From NCBI RefSeq assembly GCF_023206395.1, contig NZ_CP066149.1:1860001-1924000 (forward strand): DNA of 64,000 nucleotides, written 5' to 3'. The stretch is from Vibrio sp. ED004 (lineage in GTDB: Bacteria > Pseudomonadota > Gammaproteobacteria > Enterobacterales > Vibrionaceae). The translations under genes were made by a program, and so were the position numbers. This document shows, one piece after another, positions 20,599-30,048 of the stretch; position 1 is the first letter of the stretch; each line of letters opens with the position of its first letter. Below the pieces are notes generated by a model. It ran no database searches. It had not been told where the DNA came from and saw only the letters and a program-made list of their open reading frames with translations.

Positions 20599-21087
20599 AT
20601 GAGAAATATGATTGAGCCACTCCAAGCGTGGTGGACTTCAATAAGTCAAAGGGAGCAGCGATTAGTTGTCGGCTGCTCAATTTTATTGGTGGTAGGTGTG
20701 GTTTATTGGGGGCTAATACAGCCACTCAGTCAGCGAGCTGAACTCGCACAAAGCCGCATTCAGAGTGAGAAGCAACTGCTGGCTTGGGTAACCAATAAAG
20801 CCAATGAAGTAGTTGAACTACGAGGCAGTGGCGGCATCAGTGCTAGCCAGCCTTTGAACCAATCCGTACCTGCTTCTATGCGTCGCTTTAAGATTGAGCT
20901 GATTCGCGTACAGCCACGTGGCGAGATGCTGCAAGTATGGGTTAAACCTGTCCCCTTTAATCAGTTCGTAGATTGGCTAACATACCTGAAAGAAAAGCAG
21001 GGTGTTGAGGTTGAGTTCATGGACATTGATCGTTCTGATAGCCCCGGGGTTATTGACGTCAACCGACTACAGTTTAAACGAGGTTAA
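20599..21087 (+). CDS. gspM: Type II secretion protein GspM (EpsM)
   Basis: GspM is a small inner-membrane partner that stabilises GspL. The 162-residue protein has a short cytoplasmic N-terminus, one membrane segment (about residues 21-40) and a periplasmic domain containing FKIELIRVQPRGEM. AAGGAG at 20586 places ATG 20599 at the better spacing; a GTG immediately upstream at 20596 is a possible alternative. It is followed by gspN after one base. Confidence 0.94.
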   Translation: MRNMIEPLQAWWTSISQREQRLVVGCSILLVVGVVYWGLIQPLSQRAELAQSRIQSEKQLLAWVTNKANEVVELRGSGGISASQPLNQSVPASMRRFKIELIRVQPRGEMLQVWVKPVPFNQFVDWLTYLKEKQGVEVEFMDIDRSDSPGVIDVNRLQFKRG

Positions 21088-21088
21088 T

Positions 21089-21868
21089 GTGAAACGCGGT
21101 TTATCTTTGAAGTTAGGTTTGCTCTTTGGTGGCATCTTTATTGTCTTTTTCTCGGTTAGCTTGTTGTTGCACTTACCGGCCTCGTTTGCTCTTAAGCATG
21201 CACCTGTTGTTCGTGGTTTGAACATTGAAGGCGTTGAAGGGACGGTTTGGCAAGGTCGCGCCAACAATGTCGTGTGGCAGCGTGTCAATTACGGTTCAGT
21301 ACAGTGGGACTTCCAGTTATCTAAACTGTTCCAAGCCAAAGCAGAGCTAGCGGTTCGTTTTGGTCGCAATAGCGACATGAACTTGTCAGGAAAAGGGCGT
21401 GTTGGGTACAGCATGAGCGGCGCGTATGCAGAGAACTTAGTGGTTTCAATGCCTGCTATGAACGTGATGAAATATGCGCCAGCGATTCCTGTTCCGATTT
21501 CAATTGGTGGGCAAGTTGAACTGACAATCAAACATGCGGTTCATACTCAGCCTTGGTGTCAATCGGGAGAAGGTACGCTTGCTTGGTCTGGTGCAGCCGT
21601 TGACTCACCAGTGGGTTCGTTAGACCTAGGCCCTGTGATTGCCGATATTACCTGTGAAGACAATACTATTGAAGCCAAAGGTACTCAGAAGAGTGACCAA
21701 GTAGATAGCGAGTTCTCTGCGAGTGTTACGCCTAATCAAAGCTACACCTCAGCAGCATGGTTTAAACCGGGGGCTGAGTTCCCGCCAGCCATGCAGAGTC
21801 AGCTTAAGTGGTTAGGTAACCCAGATAGCCAAGGTAAGTACCAGTTTAGCTACCAAGGACGTTTCTAG
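21089..21868 (+). CDS. gspN: Type II secretion protein GspN (EpsN)
   Basis: GspN is an accessory component found in some type II systems and not essential in all. The 259-residue protein has an N-terminal membrane anchor (about residues 8-30) and a periplasmic domain with two cysteines (WCQSG, ITCED) that could form a disulfide. Start is GTG 21089 behind GAGG, one base after gspM. It is the final gene of the operon, closed by a strong terminator. Confidence 0.93.
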   Translation: MKRGLSLKLGLLFGGIFIVFFSVSLLLHLPASFALKHAPVVRGLNIEGVEGTVWQGRANNVVWQRVNYGSVQWDFQLSKLFQAKAELAVRFGRNSDMNLSGKGRVGYSMSGAYAENLVVSMPAMNVMKYAPAIPVPISIGGQVELTIKHAVHTQPWCQSGEGTLAWSGAAVDSPVGSLDLGPVIADITCEDNTIEAKGTQKSDQVDSEFSASVTPNQSYTSAAWFKPGAEFPPAMQSQLKWLGNPDSQGKYQFSYQGRF

Positions 21869-21929
21869 CCCAGTATCTACTTCTGAGTTGGTATCCGTTG
21901 GTTATCCGCTAGTTATCCGAGAGCAAGAT

Positions 21930-21965
21930 AAAAAAATGGGCACCTCACTGAGGTGCCCATTTTAT
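21930..21965. terminator. Bidirectional terminator between gspN and cysQ
   Basis: The hairpin AAATGGGCACCTC / GAGGTGCCCATTT with a 3-base loop has A-runs before and T-runs after. It can terminate the gsp operon rightward and cysQ leftward. Confidence 0.9.
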
Positions 21966-21998
21966 TGGAATATCAACTTGTTATGAGACTAAGTGGCT

Positions 21999-22826
21999 CT
22001 AGTCTTTACTCTGTAATATCTCTGCCCAAGGTAAGTCCGCGTCACCAAGTACAATGAAGTTCGGGTTCTCAAGCGTCTCTCTTTCGTTGTAAGAGAGCGG
22101 TTCTAATTGCGTGCTCAAGATACGACCGCCAGCTTCCTCAACAATGCACTGGGTTGCTGCGGTATCCCACTCGCCAGTAGGTCCAAGGCGTAGATAACAA
22201 TCCACTGCACCTTCTGCGACTAAACAGGCTTTCAGTGCGGCAGAGCCAAGAGGCACCAAATCATAGTTCCAAGCCGAGCTCATGCGGCTCGTGATGCGGT
22301 TGATGTCTTGGCGGCGGCTGATCGCCATTGCAATAGATTGGTTTGGTAATTCATGACGATGCGTTTTGATTTTAACGCTGTCATTAAGGTCTGGGATCTT
22401 CCAAGCCCCTTTGCCGCTGTAAGCGTAATAGCTCACACCAGAAACAGGCGCATACACCACACCCATGACTGGCTTGTTATGCTCGATTAGGGCGATAATT
22501 GTCGCGAAGTCACCACTTCTTGCGATGAACTCCTGCGTTCCATCTAATGGGTCTACCAACCAGTAACGATCCCATTGCGCGCGTTTTTCTAGGCTAATGT
22601 CAGCGGCTTCTTCAGATAACACCGGGATATCTGGGGTTAGCTCACTGAGCTTTTTCGAGATCAGCTTATGCGCTGCCAGATCGGCACTGGTGACTGGTGT
22701 GTCGTCACTCTTGGTGAACTCTTCGTAATCTTTCTTTTCGTAGATCTCTAAGATGAGTTGGCCTGCAGAGCGAGCAACCTCAATCACAGAGGGTAGGAGA
22801 TGAGACAAATCTTTTGTTGTTGGCAT
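21999..22826 (-). CDS. cysQ: 3'(2'),5'-bisphosphate nucleotidase CysQ
   Basis: CysQ dephosphorylates 3'-phosphoadenosine 5'-phosphate, a by-product of sulfate assimilation, in the cytoplasm. The 275-residue protein belongs to the inositol-monophosphatase superfamily. The metal-binding motif DPLDGTQEFI lies near residues 93-102 and GEWDTAATQCIVEEAGG near 210-227. It is 34 bases downstream of nudE on the same strand; the pair is conserved in enterics and vibrios and is probably one operon. Confidence 0.95.
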   Translation of the reverse strand: MPTTKDLSHLLPSVIEVARSAGQLILEIYEKKDYEEFTKSDDTPVTSADLAAHKLISKKLSELTPDIPVLSEEAADISLEKRAQWDRYWLVDPLDGTQEFIARSGDFATIIALIEHNKPVMGVVYAPVSGVSYYAYSGKGAWKIPDLNDSVKIKTHRHELPNQSIAMAISRRQDINRITSRMSSAWNYDLVPLGSAALKACLVAEGAVDCYLRLGPTGEWDTAATQCIVEEAGGRILSTQLEPLSYNERETLENPNFIVLGDADLPWAEILQSKD

Positions 22827-22860
22827 AAATATTCTCTTACTCTTCGAGTGCGCTTTGGCT

Positions 22861-23412
22861 TTAATTATTATTGAGTGATCGAAGGGTCAATAGTAGGGCG
22901 GTAATACTGCGAGCCTCACAGAAGTCGAGATGCGTTAATAGCTCTTCGGCTTGAGCAAGCGGCCAGCGCACAATGTCCAGTGGTTCAGGTTCATCACCTT
23001 CTAGCTTCTCTGGGTAGAGGTCTTCTGCGATAAACAGTGTCATTTTGCTAGAAAAGTAAGAGGGAGCGAGGATCACTTCCTTTAATGGAGTAAGCTTGTT
23101 GGCACCAAAGCCAATCTCTTCTTTGAGTTCACGAACTGCGGCTTCACTCGGTTGTTCACCTGGATCAATCAGTCCTTTCGGAAAGCCGAGCTCATAGTGC
23201 TCAGTACCCGCTGCGTATTCACGCACTAATAGAATATCGCCCTGTTCAGTAATAGGAACCATCATTACTGCGTTGCGCCCGCTAGGCTTCATGCGTTCGT
23301 AAGTGCGCTCTTCACCGTTTGAAAAGCGTAAGTCGAGAGACTCGATAGAGAATAGTTTTGATTGAGCGACAGTTTGCTGAGCCAAAATTTCTGGCTTGGT
23401 CCTTTTTGTCAT
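22861..23412 (-). CDS. nudE: ADP-compound hydrolase NudE (Nudix)
   Basis: NudE hydrolyses ADP-ribose, Ap3A and NADH-type nucleotides. The 183-residue protein contains a complete Nudix box, from GLIDPGEQPSEAAVREL to KEEIGFG (about residues 80-103), fitting G-x5-E-x7-REUxEExGU. GGAG precedes the ATG by 9 bases. It is the first gene of a nudE-cysQ pair. Confidence 0.94.
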   Translation of the reverse strand: MTKRTKPEILAQQTVAQSKLFSIESLDLRFSNGEERTYERMKPSGRNAVMMVPITEQGDILLVREYAAGTEHYELGFPKGLIDPGEQPSEAAVRELKEEIGFGANKLTPLKEVILAPSYFSSKMTLFIAEDLYPEKLEGDEPEPLDIVRWPLAQAEELLTHLDFCEARSITALLLTLRSLNNN

Positions 23413-23650
23413 TGCGCTCGCTCCTTAGCTCATTGGAATTCTTTCTTATAAAGTCATTCTAATATAGGGGAAATGACGTTGAGTTCCTAGATCCGAGTTT
23501 TCATATCCGAGAATTATTGAAGCAGGAACCGATTGCGATCACTTGAATACCTTACTCAAGATGGTAACGAGGCGAGAATATCGGCGAGGAGTATAAGGAA
23601 TACAAGCGCATAGGAAGCCTGGATTATAGTGTGTATGCTCAGCCCGAAAA
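23413..23650. other. Intergenic region between nfuA and nudE
   Basis: About 240 bases upstream of nudE and downstream of nfuA have no supported gene or repeat. The nudE promoter should lie here; I do not see a strong sigma-70 match. Confidence 0.4.
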
Positions 23651-23684
23651 CAAAAAAGGTTGATGCTTGCGCATCAACCTTTCA
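23651..23684 (-). terminator. Rho-independent terminator of nfuA
   Basis: The hairpin AAAAGGTTGATGC / GCATCAACCTTT with a TTGC loop, preceded on the plus strand by AAAAAA, lies just after the nfuA stop. Confidence 0.88.
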
Positions 23685-23710
23685 AATAACGACTAACACT
23701 AAATCAGTGA

Positions 23711-24295
23711 CTAGTAGTAAGAGTGCTCACCACGATCGTGCTCAGTTGCATCACGAACAGCAGTCAGTTCACCTTCGAATTGTTGAAGAAGTTCTTTCTC
23801 GATGCCTTCTTTTAGAGTCACATCAACCATAGAACAACCGTTACAACCGCCGCCGAATGCTACGATAGCAGCACCGTCTTCAGTGATTTCTACTAAGCTA
23901 ACGTGACCGCCGTGACCAGCAAGTTGTGGGTTAACTTGTGTTTGAATTGCGTACTCAACACGTTCTAGAAGCGGCGCATCGTCTGATACTTTACGCATCT
24001 TAGCGTTTGGTGCTTTAAGTGTTAGTTGAGAGCCCATTTTGTCTGTAACGAAGTCGATTTCAGCTTCGTCTAGGAACGGTAGGCTTAGCTCATCTACGTA
24101 TGCAGAGAAAGCTTCGAACTTAAGCTCTGTGTCAGATGCTTCAATCGCATCTGTTGGGCAGTAAGAAACACCACACTCAGCGTTTTGTGTACCTGGGTTT
24201 ACCACGAACACACGAATGTTTGTACCTTCAGGCTGCTGTGACAGCAGATTGGCAAAATGAGTTTGAGCTGTTTCTGTAATAGTAATATTTGACAC
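23711..24295 (-). CDS. nfuA: Iron-sulfur cluster carrier NfuA
   Basis: NfuA carries [4Fe-4S] clusters to client apoproteins under stress or iron limitation. The 194-residue protein has an N-terminal degenerate A-type domain ([19 protein letters not shown]) and a C-terminal Nfu domain with the cluster-binding CNGC in [13 protein letters not shown]. It ends in RGEHSYY as in E. coli. I start it at GTG 24295 (MSNITITE); the open frame continues 51 codons upstream but that part is unrelated to NfuA and overlaps comF. The context comF-nfuA next to bioH matches E. coli bioH-gntX-nfuA. Confidence 0.95.
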   Translation of the reverse strand: MSNITITETAQTHFANLLSQQPEGTNIRVFVVNPGTQNAECGVSYCPTDAIEASDTELKFEAFSAYVDELSLPFLDEAEIDFVTDKMGSQLTLKAPNAKMRKVSDDAPLLERVEYAIQTQVNPQLAGHGGHVSLVEITEDGAAIVAFGGGCNGCSMVDVTLKEGIEKELLQQFEGELTAVRDATEHDRGEHSYY

Positions 24296-24404
24296 GACGA
24301 ATACCTGAGTAAATTTGTAGGCTATTAGCGCCATTCTACTCCTGTCAGATTTGTAATTCAGCCCTTTTTTGTTGGATTGCTGTACAAGTAGCGACTCACA
24401 CCAG

Positions 24405-25118
24405 TTATCCAGAGGGCTCAGGAGTGCGGCAGATGCAGTAAATATCAATCCTTTTCACCCCTACTTCAAGTAGTAATTGGCATAATTGATACACAGTACT
24501 GCCTGTGGTTACAACATCATCAATTATCGCGACGTGCGAATAATCCGTCGCTGAAAAGTTTAAATTTTTCAGAACGAAAGCGCCTTTCAGATTACTTTTT
24601 CTTGCCGACTTGGTGAGCCCTTGTTGGGAAATCGTTGAGCGGGTTCGTCTAAATAAAACGGCATTTTTGATGTTGAGCTCATGAGCGGTGTAACGTGCTA
24701 ATAACTGGCTCTGATTAAAACCACGATCAATGTACCTTTGCCAATGCAGTGGAACACTCGTGAGCAACGACGCGGGCTCTTCAATACGTGAGGCTAATAT
24801 TTTCGACAAGTCGCGAGCAAACCAGAACTTATCCGCGTACTTCATTTGTTGAATATAACCAGCGGTTGGAAAGGTGTAATCGCCAACACAATAGAGGCGA
24901 TGCCAAGGTGGTGGCTTTGATAAACACTCACCACACTGCTCAACGGTGGTGACAGTTTTTAAGCCACATCGTTGGCAGCGAGGTACTGGCTCAAAGAGTT
25001 TGAGACAAGGATTGCACCATCGAGGATGTGTATCACTAGGACATTTATCTAGCTTACACAGGTGGCATTGAGGTGTGACCAGACGTGGTGTGTGTTTTTG
25101 TAGCCAATCGGATAACAT
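24405..25118 (-). CDS. comF: ComF-family phosphoribosyltransferase-like protein
   Basis: This 237-residue protein has an N-terminal zinc-finger-like region with several Cys pairs ([23 protein letters not shown]). A C-terminal phosphoribosyltransferase domain carries the PRPP loop [14 protein letters not shown]. The family includes ComF, needed for DNA uptake in naturally competent bacteria, and E. coli GntX/YhgH. A competence role in Vibrio is established for family members; here it is inferred. It is divergent from bioH with a 93-base gap and lies 110 bases upstream of nfuA. Confidence 0.9.
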   Translation of the reverse strand: MLSDWLQKHTPRLVTPQCHLCKLDKCPSDTHPRWCNPCLKLFEPVPRCQRCGLKTVTTVEQCGECLSKPPPWHRLYCVGDYTFPTAGYIQQMKYADKFWFARDLSKILASRIEEPASLLTSVPLHWQRYIDRGFNQSQLLARYTAHELNIKNAVLFRRTRSTISQQGLTKSARKSNLKGAFVLKNLNFSATDYSHVAIIDDVVTTGSTVYQLCQLLLEVGVKRIDIYCICRTPEPSG

Positions 25119-25211
25119 AGCTCGTGATGCTTTTGGGTTATGGTGTTCCTTTTGCTCACCATACTGAAAAGCGCAGTTTATCGCTGATGGAAAAAGTAGG
25201 GAATATTGAGA

Positions 25212-25988
25212 ATGAGTGACGCGTTATATTGGCATGTTTCAGGGCAGGGACCCGATTTGGTTCTGGTTCACGGCTGGGGAATGAACGGTGCGGTATGGCA
25301 ACAAACCGTGAATGCATTAGAGGCCGATTTCCGAGTACACGTTGTCGATTTGCCAGGGTATGGACACAGTTCTCACTGTCACGCTCAAGATCTTGAAGAG
25401 ATAGCTCAGCAACTGTTGGCCGAAGCGCCAAAGCAGGCGATTTGGGTCGGTTGGTCACTCGGTGGTTTGGTGGCGACGCACATGGCGCTCCATCATTCAG
25501 ACTACGTGAGCAAACTGGTGACGGTTGCGAGTTCGCCGAAATTTGCTGCCGCAAAAGAGCCAGTATTATGGCGAGGTATCCAACCTAATGTATTAACCGC
25601 ATTCACCGAACAGCTGGTGGAAGATTTCCAAACCACCATCGAACGCTTTATGGCATTGCAAGCCATGGGCAGCCCGTCAGCAAGGCAAGATGTAAAACAG
25701 CTCAAGCAAGCGGTGTTGTCTCGCCCACTGCCAAATCCTGATTCGTTATTGGCTGGTTTAAAGATGCTGTCTGATGTTGACCTGCGTGAACAGCTACCTG
25801 AGATCTCAGTGCCTATGCTTCGCTTGTATGGCCGATTAGATGGGCTTGTGCCAATCAAGGTCGCTAAAGATTTGGGCAATGCTCTGCCTCATACTGAGCA
25901 ATACATCTTCACTCAGTCTTCACATGCACCGTTTATGACCGAAGCGGATGCCTTTTGCAGTGAGCTTGTCAGCTTCGCACAAAAATAA
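25212..25988 (+). CDS. bioH: Pimeloyl-[ACP] methyl ester carboxylesterase BioH
   Basis: BioH removes the methyl group from pimeloyl-ACP methyl ester, ending the pimelate part of biotin synthesis. The 258-residue alpha/beta hydrolase shows the oxyanion region VHGWGMNG, the nucleophile elbow GWSLGG (Ser near residue 82), an acid near LYGRLDGLVP and the catalytic His in SSHAPF. The ATG 25212 follows a GGGA; a TTG two codons upstream is less likely. It is transcribed away from comF. Confidence 0.95.
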   Translation: MSDALYWHVSGQGPDLVLVHGWGMNGAVWQQTVNALEADFRVHVVDLPGYGHSSHCHAQDLEEIAQQLLAEAPKQAIWVGWSLGGLVATHMALHHSDYVSKLVTVASSPKFAAAKEPVLWRGIQPNVLTAFTEQLVEDFQTTIERFMALQAMGSPSARQDVKQLKQAVLSRPLPNPDSLLAGLKMLSDVDLREQLPEISVPMLRLYGRLDGLVPIKVAKDLGNALPHTEQYIFTQSSHAPFMTEADAFCSELVSFAQK

Positions 25989-26027
25989 TTGCTAAATTTA
26001 TATCCGGCTTGGTCGATATATAACCTA

Positions 26028-26189
26028 ATACCAATCACAGTAAGTAAGTGTTCAAAAATAGCGTAGGAAAAAGGCTTGAGAACAAGGCAGAGCTTTTTGA
26101 TAAGTAGTTATTCTACAATCAAAAGTTCTAACGCCGTTATCGAGCGTTTTAACAAGCTAGGATGAGCAGTTATTTACTACGATTGGTAT
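26028..26189 (+). repeat. Family A 162-bp inverted-terminus repeat, copy 2
   Basis: The element begins ATACCAATCACAGTAA and ends TTACTACGATTGGTAT; the ends are inverted repeats matching at 14 of 16 positions. It has the same length as the copy at 38317 and is homologous to 1-166 on the opposite strand. It lies between bioH and the hypothetical gene at 26328. No open frame of note is inside and no clear target duplication is seen. Confidence 0.85.
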
Positions 26190-26327
26190 AACACCAACGC
26201 GTTGCATGATACTCAGACCTAACTCTCTCCAGAGCTGATTGCGGTAAGTTGGGCTATGCCTGTTGTGCGTTCTCGGTACAACAGTGTTATGGCAATAGTG
26301 ATGGGCGATTCTTGAGGAGAGTTCGCG

Positions 26328-26801
26328 ATGATTGTGTCACCTGCAACTGCAGTGAGTGTGCCACTAATCGCCCCGTCCGTTAATGTGCAAACAGAGCAAG
26401 TTGCGCGTGATAATAGAGTCCGAGAACCTGTTGCTCCCGCAGTAGCATTGGCGAGAACCAATGCAGAGCGTAAGGTAAAATCAGACGATAAACGAAGGCA
26501 GCAGTCGGCTTGGGATCCTTCAGACCATCCAGGTTATGAAATGGAGAACGAGTCAGAGGCCAATTCGGTTAGCCAAGAAGAGCCACAAGACCCTTTTGAT
26601 AGGCTGTTCAGCTTATTGGCACTGAAAACATACAGTGCTGATCAAGGCAAAGGCTATACCATGCGTTTCCGCCTGCCAAAGCATGTTTTAGATGCGGCGA
26701 TTCAGGAAGGACAGATGGAGAAACGACGTAAGGTCATAAAGTATCATTATGGTCATGCTGTTGCGCCTCATGCTCCATCAGAGATGTTAGTCGTATTATG
26801 A
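26328..26801 (+). CDS. Hypothetical protein
   Basis: I do not recognise this 157-residue protein. It has no signal peptide or membrane segment. The first 90 residues are polar and low in complexity (Ala/Val/Pro near the start, then Arg/Lys and Glu/Ser/Asn). The last 65 residues look folded (DPFDRLFSLLALKTYSADQG, then YTMRFRLPKHVLDA) and end in a His-containing tail. GAGGAG lies about 10 bases before the ATG. It is transcribed alone, between family A repeat copy 2 and the short repeat at 26803, which begins just two bases after its stop. Codon use resembles neighbouring genes, supporting a real gene. Confidence 0.7.
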   Translation: MIVSPATAVSVPLIAPSVNVQTEQVARDNRVREPVAPAVALARTNAERKVKSDDKRRQQSAWDPSDHPGYEMENESEANSVSQEEPQDPFDRLFSLLALKTYSADQGKGYTMRFRLPKHVLDAAIQEGQMEKRRKVIKYHYGHAVAPHAPSEMLVVL

Positions 26802-26802
26802 T

Positions 26803-26930
26803 TATACTCTTCATACTTGAAGCCGCAGCGTTGTTAACTGCGTAAGTTCACCCTAATCACATAGAACCCCTATGCTCATAGGGCTGAACTTACTTGTTGC
26901 CTAGCTGCAGCTACAATTATTTTGAGTATA
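26803..26930. repeat. Short palindromic repeat, family C, copy 1
   Basis: A 128-base element has TATACTC at one end and GAGTATA at the other. It holds a central segment (TTCACCCTAATCACATAG, then a CCCTATG/CATAGGG hairpin, then GCTGAA) that is almost identical to the repeat at 44270-44376. It fills the space between the hypothetical gene and the tex terminator. It is probably a REP- or MITE-like Vibrio repeat. Confidence 0.75.
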
Positions 26931-26980
26931 AAGATGAAGGATACAACCAAACTTCGATGTCTTTTTTGAACACATAATAA

Positions 26981-27014
26981 AAAAACCTGCATACCCTAAG
27001 GGATGCAGGTTTTC
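26981..27014 (-). terminator. Rho-independent terminator of tex
   Basis: The hairpin AACCTGCATACCC / GGGATGCAGGTT with a TAA loop has AAAA runs on the plus-strand left side, a U-run when read leftward from tex. A T-rich right side may allow bidirectional use. Confidence 0.85.
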
Positions 27015-27053
27015 TGTTTTTAAGCTAATCCGTTTTTTAGATGAGCTAATGGA

Positions 27054-29384
27054 TTACTTTTTCGCTTTTGCAAAAGCGGCAGCGAATGCACCACCCATTG
27101 CGGCATTTTGTTGTTGCTCCTCACGACGGCGTTGGCCACCTTGTGAGTTTTGATTCGAGCGGTTTTGCGTGCGAGGTGCACTTGAACGTTGAGCGCGGTT
27201 GTCTTGTCCCGGTTCGTCTTTCATACGCATGCTTAGTGCAATACGTTTGCGCTGAACATCTACTTCCATCACTTTTACTTTCACGATGTCACCAGCTTTA
27301 ACCACTTCACGTGGGTCAGAGACAAAGCGATCGGTCAGCGCTGAAATGTGCACTAAGCCATCTTGGTGAACACCAATATCAACGAAGGCACCAAAGTTAG
27401 CCACGTTCGACACCACACCTTCTAGAATCATACCTGGTTCTAGGTCTGAAACGCTGTTTACGCCATCAGCGAAGGTTGCAGTCTTGAACTCAGGGCGAGG
27501 GTCGCGTCCCGGCTTATCCAGCTCCTTGATGATGTCGGTGACCGTTGGTACACCAAAGTTTTCATTGGTGTAATCAACCGCGTGCAAACCACGTAAGAAG
27601 TCGGTGTTACCTACCAGAGACTTGATGTCTTTCTGGTTTTTCTCAGCGATGGTTTTCACCACAGGGTAAGCTTCCGGGTGAACCGATGATGCATCTAACG
27701 GGTTTTTACCATCCATAATACGTAAGAAACCAGCACACTGTTCAAAGGCTTTTGGCCCCAAGCGAGCGACTTTCTTCAGCGTAGTACGAGCTTCGAAGCG
27801 ACCATTCTCATCACGGAAGTCCACGATGTTCTGAGCGATGGTGCTAGACAGGCCAGCTACGCGAGTCAGTAGTGCGGCAGACGCGGTATTCACATCAACA
27901 CCTACGGCGTTTACACAGTCTTCGACAATCGCATCTAGGCGCTTAGCAAGCATGGTTTGGCTAACGTCATGTTGGTATTGGCCCACACCGATCGATTTAG
28001 GGTCAATCTTCACAAGCTCTGCCAATGGATCTTGTAGACGACGAGCGATAGATACCGCACCACGAATCGATACGTCCATGTTCGGGAATTCTTTCGCCGC
28101 CAACTCAGACGCTGAATAAACGGAAGCACCTGCTTCGCTAACAATAATTTTTTGTGCTTTTAGGTTGCCGCGCTTAATCACATCAGCCACAAAGCTATCG
28201 GTTTCGCGTGAAGCCGTACCATTACCAATCGCAATCAGGTCAACGTTGAACTGACGAACCATCTGCTCAACAACGTGTGCCGATTTGTCGTATTGCTTTT
28301 GTGGTGGGTGAGGGTAAATAGTTTCTGTCGCTAGAACCTTGCCGGTTGAATCCACAACGGCGATTTTCGAACCGGTACGTAAACCTGGATCCAAGCCTAA
28401 TGTTGCACGAGGGCCAGCAGGTGCAGCCATTAGCAGGTCTTTAAGGTTGGTCGCGAACACTTCAATCGCTTCGATTTCAGCACGCTCTTTCATTGCGCCC
28501 ATTAACTCGGTTTCCATGTGCATAGAAACCTTGATGCGCCATGCCCAGCTGATCACTTGCTTGCGCCATGCATCTGCTGGTGCGCTGCTTAGGGTAATGC
28601 CGTAGTGATCAGAGATGATGTTCTCGCAGTATGAACCACGTACACCTTCTTCTTGTTCAGGGTCTGCGTTCATTGCCAGTGTTAGGAAGCCTTCATTTCG
28701 GCCTCGTAGCATTGCAAGCGCACGGTGAGACGGTACTTTGCTCAGAGCTTCGTTGTGCTCGAAGTAGTCTTTGAACTTCTCACCTTCGTTCTCTTTGCCA
28801 GCCACAACACGAGCACCAAGCTCTGCATTGCGGTTTAGGTGCTGGCGGATCTTTTCCAGCAGGTTAGCGTCTTCCGCAATGCGCTCCATGATGATCGCAC
28901 GTGCGCCATCGAGTGCGGCTTTGGTATCGGCAATGCCTTTGTCGTTGCTAACGAAGTTGGCCGCTTCGGTTTCAGGATCGTGCTGTGGTTCAGTCCATAG
29001 CGTATCGGCCAGTGGTTCTAGGCCTGCTTCAATTGCTATCTGACCTTTGGTGCGGCGCTTTGGTTTGTAAGGCAGGTATAAATCTTCTAGGCGAGTCTTG
29101 CTGTCAGCCTGAGTGATATCACGCTCAAGTTCTGGCGTGAGTTTCCCTTGGTCTTGAATCGACTTAAGAATCGTTTGGCGACGATCATCAAGTTCGCGAA
29201 GGTAAGAAAGGCGACTATCAAGGTTACGTAGTTGGGTATCGTCTAAGCCATCCGTGACCTCTTTACGGTAGCGGGCAATAAAGGGAACGGTGTTACCGTC
29301 GTCAATTAGGTTTACTGCGGCGGTGACTTGCTCTGAACGAACATTCAGTTCTTCAGCAATCAGTCGACAGATAGCTTGGCTCAT
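27054..29384 (-). CDS. tex: Transcription accessory protein Tex
   Basis: Tex (YhgF in E. coli) is a nucleic-acid-binding protein linked to transcription. The 776-residue product has an N-terminal helical region and a YqgF/RNase H-like domain ([18 protein letters not shown], about 325-345). Helix-hairpin-helix repeats follow ([17 protein letters not shown], about 495-512). A C-terminal S1 domain holds [19 protein letters not shown] near residues 650-690. The Arg/Gln/Ala-rich tail is typical. tex and greB are neighbours of ompR-envZ in E. coli as well. Confidence 0.95.
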   Translation of the reverse strand: MSQAICRLIAEELNVRSEQVTAAVNLIDDGNTVPFIARYRKEVTDGLDDTQLRNLDSRLSYLRELDDRRQTILKSIQDQGKLTPELERDITQADSKTRLEDLYLPYKPKRRTKGQIAIEAGLEPLADTLWTEPQHDPETEAANFVSNDKGIADTKAALDGARAIIMERIAEDANLLEKIRQHLNRNAELGARVVAGKENEGEKFKDYFEHNEALSKVPSHRALAMLRGRNEGFLTLAMNADPEQEEGVRGSYCENIISDHYGITLSSAPADAWRKQVISWAWRIKVSMHMETELMGAMKERAEIEAIEVFATNLKDLLMAAPAGPRATLGLDPGLRTGSKIAVVDSTGKVLATETIYPHPPQKQYDKSAHVVEQMVRQFNVDLIAIGNGTASRETDSFVADVIKRGNLKAQKIIVSEAGASVYSASELAAKEFPNMDVSIRGAVSIARRLQDPLAELVKIDPKSIGVGQYQHDVSQTMLAKRLDAIVEDCVNAVGVDVNTASAALLTRVAGLSSTIAQNIVDFRDENGRFEARTTLKKVARLGPKAFEQCAGFLRIMDGKNPLDASSVHPEAYPVVKTIAEKNQKDIKSLVGNTDFLRGLHAVDYTNENFGVPTVTDIIKELDKPGRDPRPEFKTATFADGVNSVSDLEPGMILEGVVSNVANFGAFVDIGVHQDGLVHISALTDRFVSDPREVVKAGDIVKVKVMEVDVQRKRIALSMRMKDEPGQDNRAQRSSAPRTQNRSNQNSQGGQRRREEQQQNAAMGGAFAAAFAKAKK

Positions 29385-29503
29385 CCGATGAATCTCTTAT
29401 TTAATATCGTGACAATTACATGGGGGTGAGCGTACGCTTTTTCTAGCTTTGGCTGTGTAATTATCCTGTCAGAAGTCGAATTTCCGTTTGTGACACCCAC
29501 TTT

Positions 29504-29521
29504 GTGCGAGATCTCTTACAA
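29504..29521. promoter_or_regulatory. Putative VarA/UvrY (GacA) response-regulator box
   Basis: TGTGCG-AGATCT-CTTACA is an 18-base imperfect palindrome fitting the GacA/UvrY consensus TGTAAG-N6-CTTACA at 10 of 12 conserved positions. It lies about 160-180 bases upstream of the proposed start of the CsrB-like RNA, the spacing known for UvrY/GacA sites at csrB-type genes. VarA is the Vibrio homologue. Confidence 0.7.
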
Positions 29522-29666
29522 GTGATGTGCGACTAAGTCACTTTAAACCGATGAAATTGTCTTGAAATATACCCAAGGTGCTGATTTTATTGAGTTTGGT
29601 GTTTGAGGGCATATTTCTCACCTGAAATGTTTTTTGGGACTACCTAGGAAATAGCGCCATTTCCCG

Positions 29667-29672
29667 TAATAT
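29667..29672 (+). promoter_or_regulatory. Possible -10 element of the CsrB-like sRNA
   Basis: TAATAT lies 8-10 bases before the proposed RNA start (about 29680). No good -35 is seen at the matching distance, which would suit an activator-dependent promoter. Confidence 0.4.
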
Positions 29673-29679
29673 TTAACTT

Positions 29680-29989
29680 GTCGACAGGGAGTTGGCAGGA
29701 ACAGGAAAAAGCCTAATGGACTAGGTATCTTCAGGATGAAGATTTGATTACTTAGGATGAGTGGTCAGCAAGGAAGTGATAATCTCTGGATGAGATTCGC
29801 CAGTCAGGATGACAGGCTAGAATGGACACCGCTAGGATGGCGATGAACAAAAAGGAAATTGGTTAAAGGATTTAGCCACTATCAAGGAAAGATGCAGGGA
29901 GCACCTTATCTCGAAGAGATAAACAGTAGCCGGATTGCTGCGATAGAGACTTAACCCCGCTAGGCGAAAGCCTAGCGGGGTTTTCTTTT
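29680..29989 (+). ncRNA. csrB: CsrB/CsrC/CsrD-family regulatory RNA
   Basis: This roughly 310-base intergenic segment contains 16 GGA triplets, 10 of them AGGA, spaced every 10-30 bases and many within short hairpins. That is the signature of RNAs that sequester the translational regulator CsrA. It ends in a strong intrinsic terminator and has a VarA-type box upstream. Vibrios usually carry several such RNAs; which paralogue this is cannot be told from the sequence alone. In the window it is expected to link VarS/VarA signalling to CsrA control of carbon metabolism and virulence. The 5' end is approximate. Confidence 0.85.
29953..29989 (+). terminator. Terminator of the CsrB-like RNA
   Basis: The GC-rich hairpin AACCCCGCTAGGC / GCCTAGCGGGGTT with a GAAA loop is followed by TTTCTTTT. 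Confidence 0.93.
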
Positions 29990-30048
29990 GTCTGGAGTTT
30001 GGGTTTGCTTGAACACTCAGCTCATCGCTAAGTATTTATTAAGTTTGG

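Noticed and set aside
24296..24448. Upstream extension of nfuA by 51 codons
   Set aside because: It overlaps comF and lacks NfuA similarity; GTG 24295 gives the family N-terminus.
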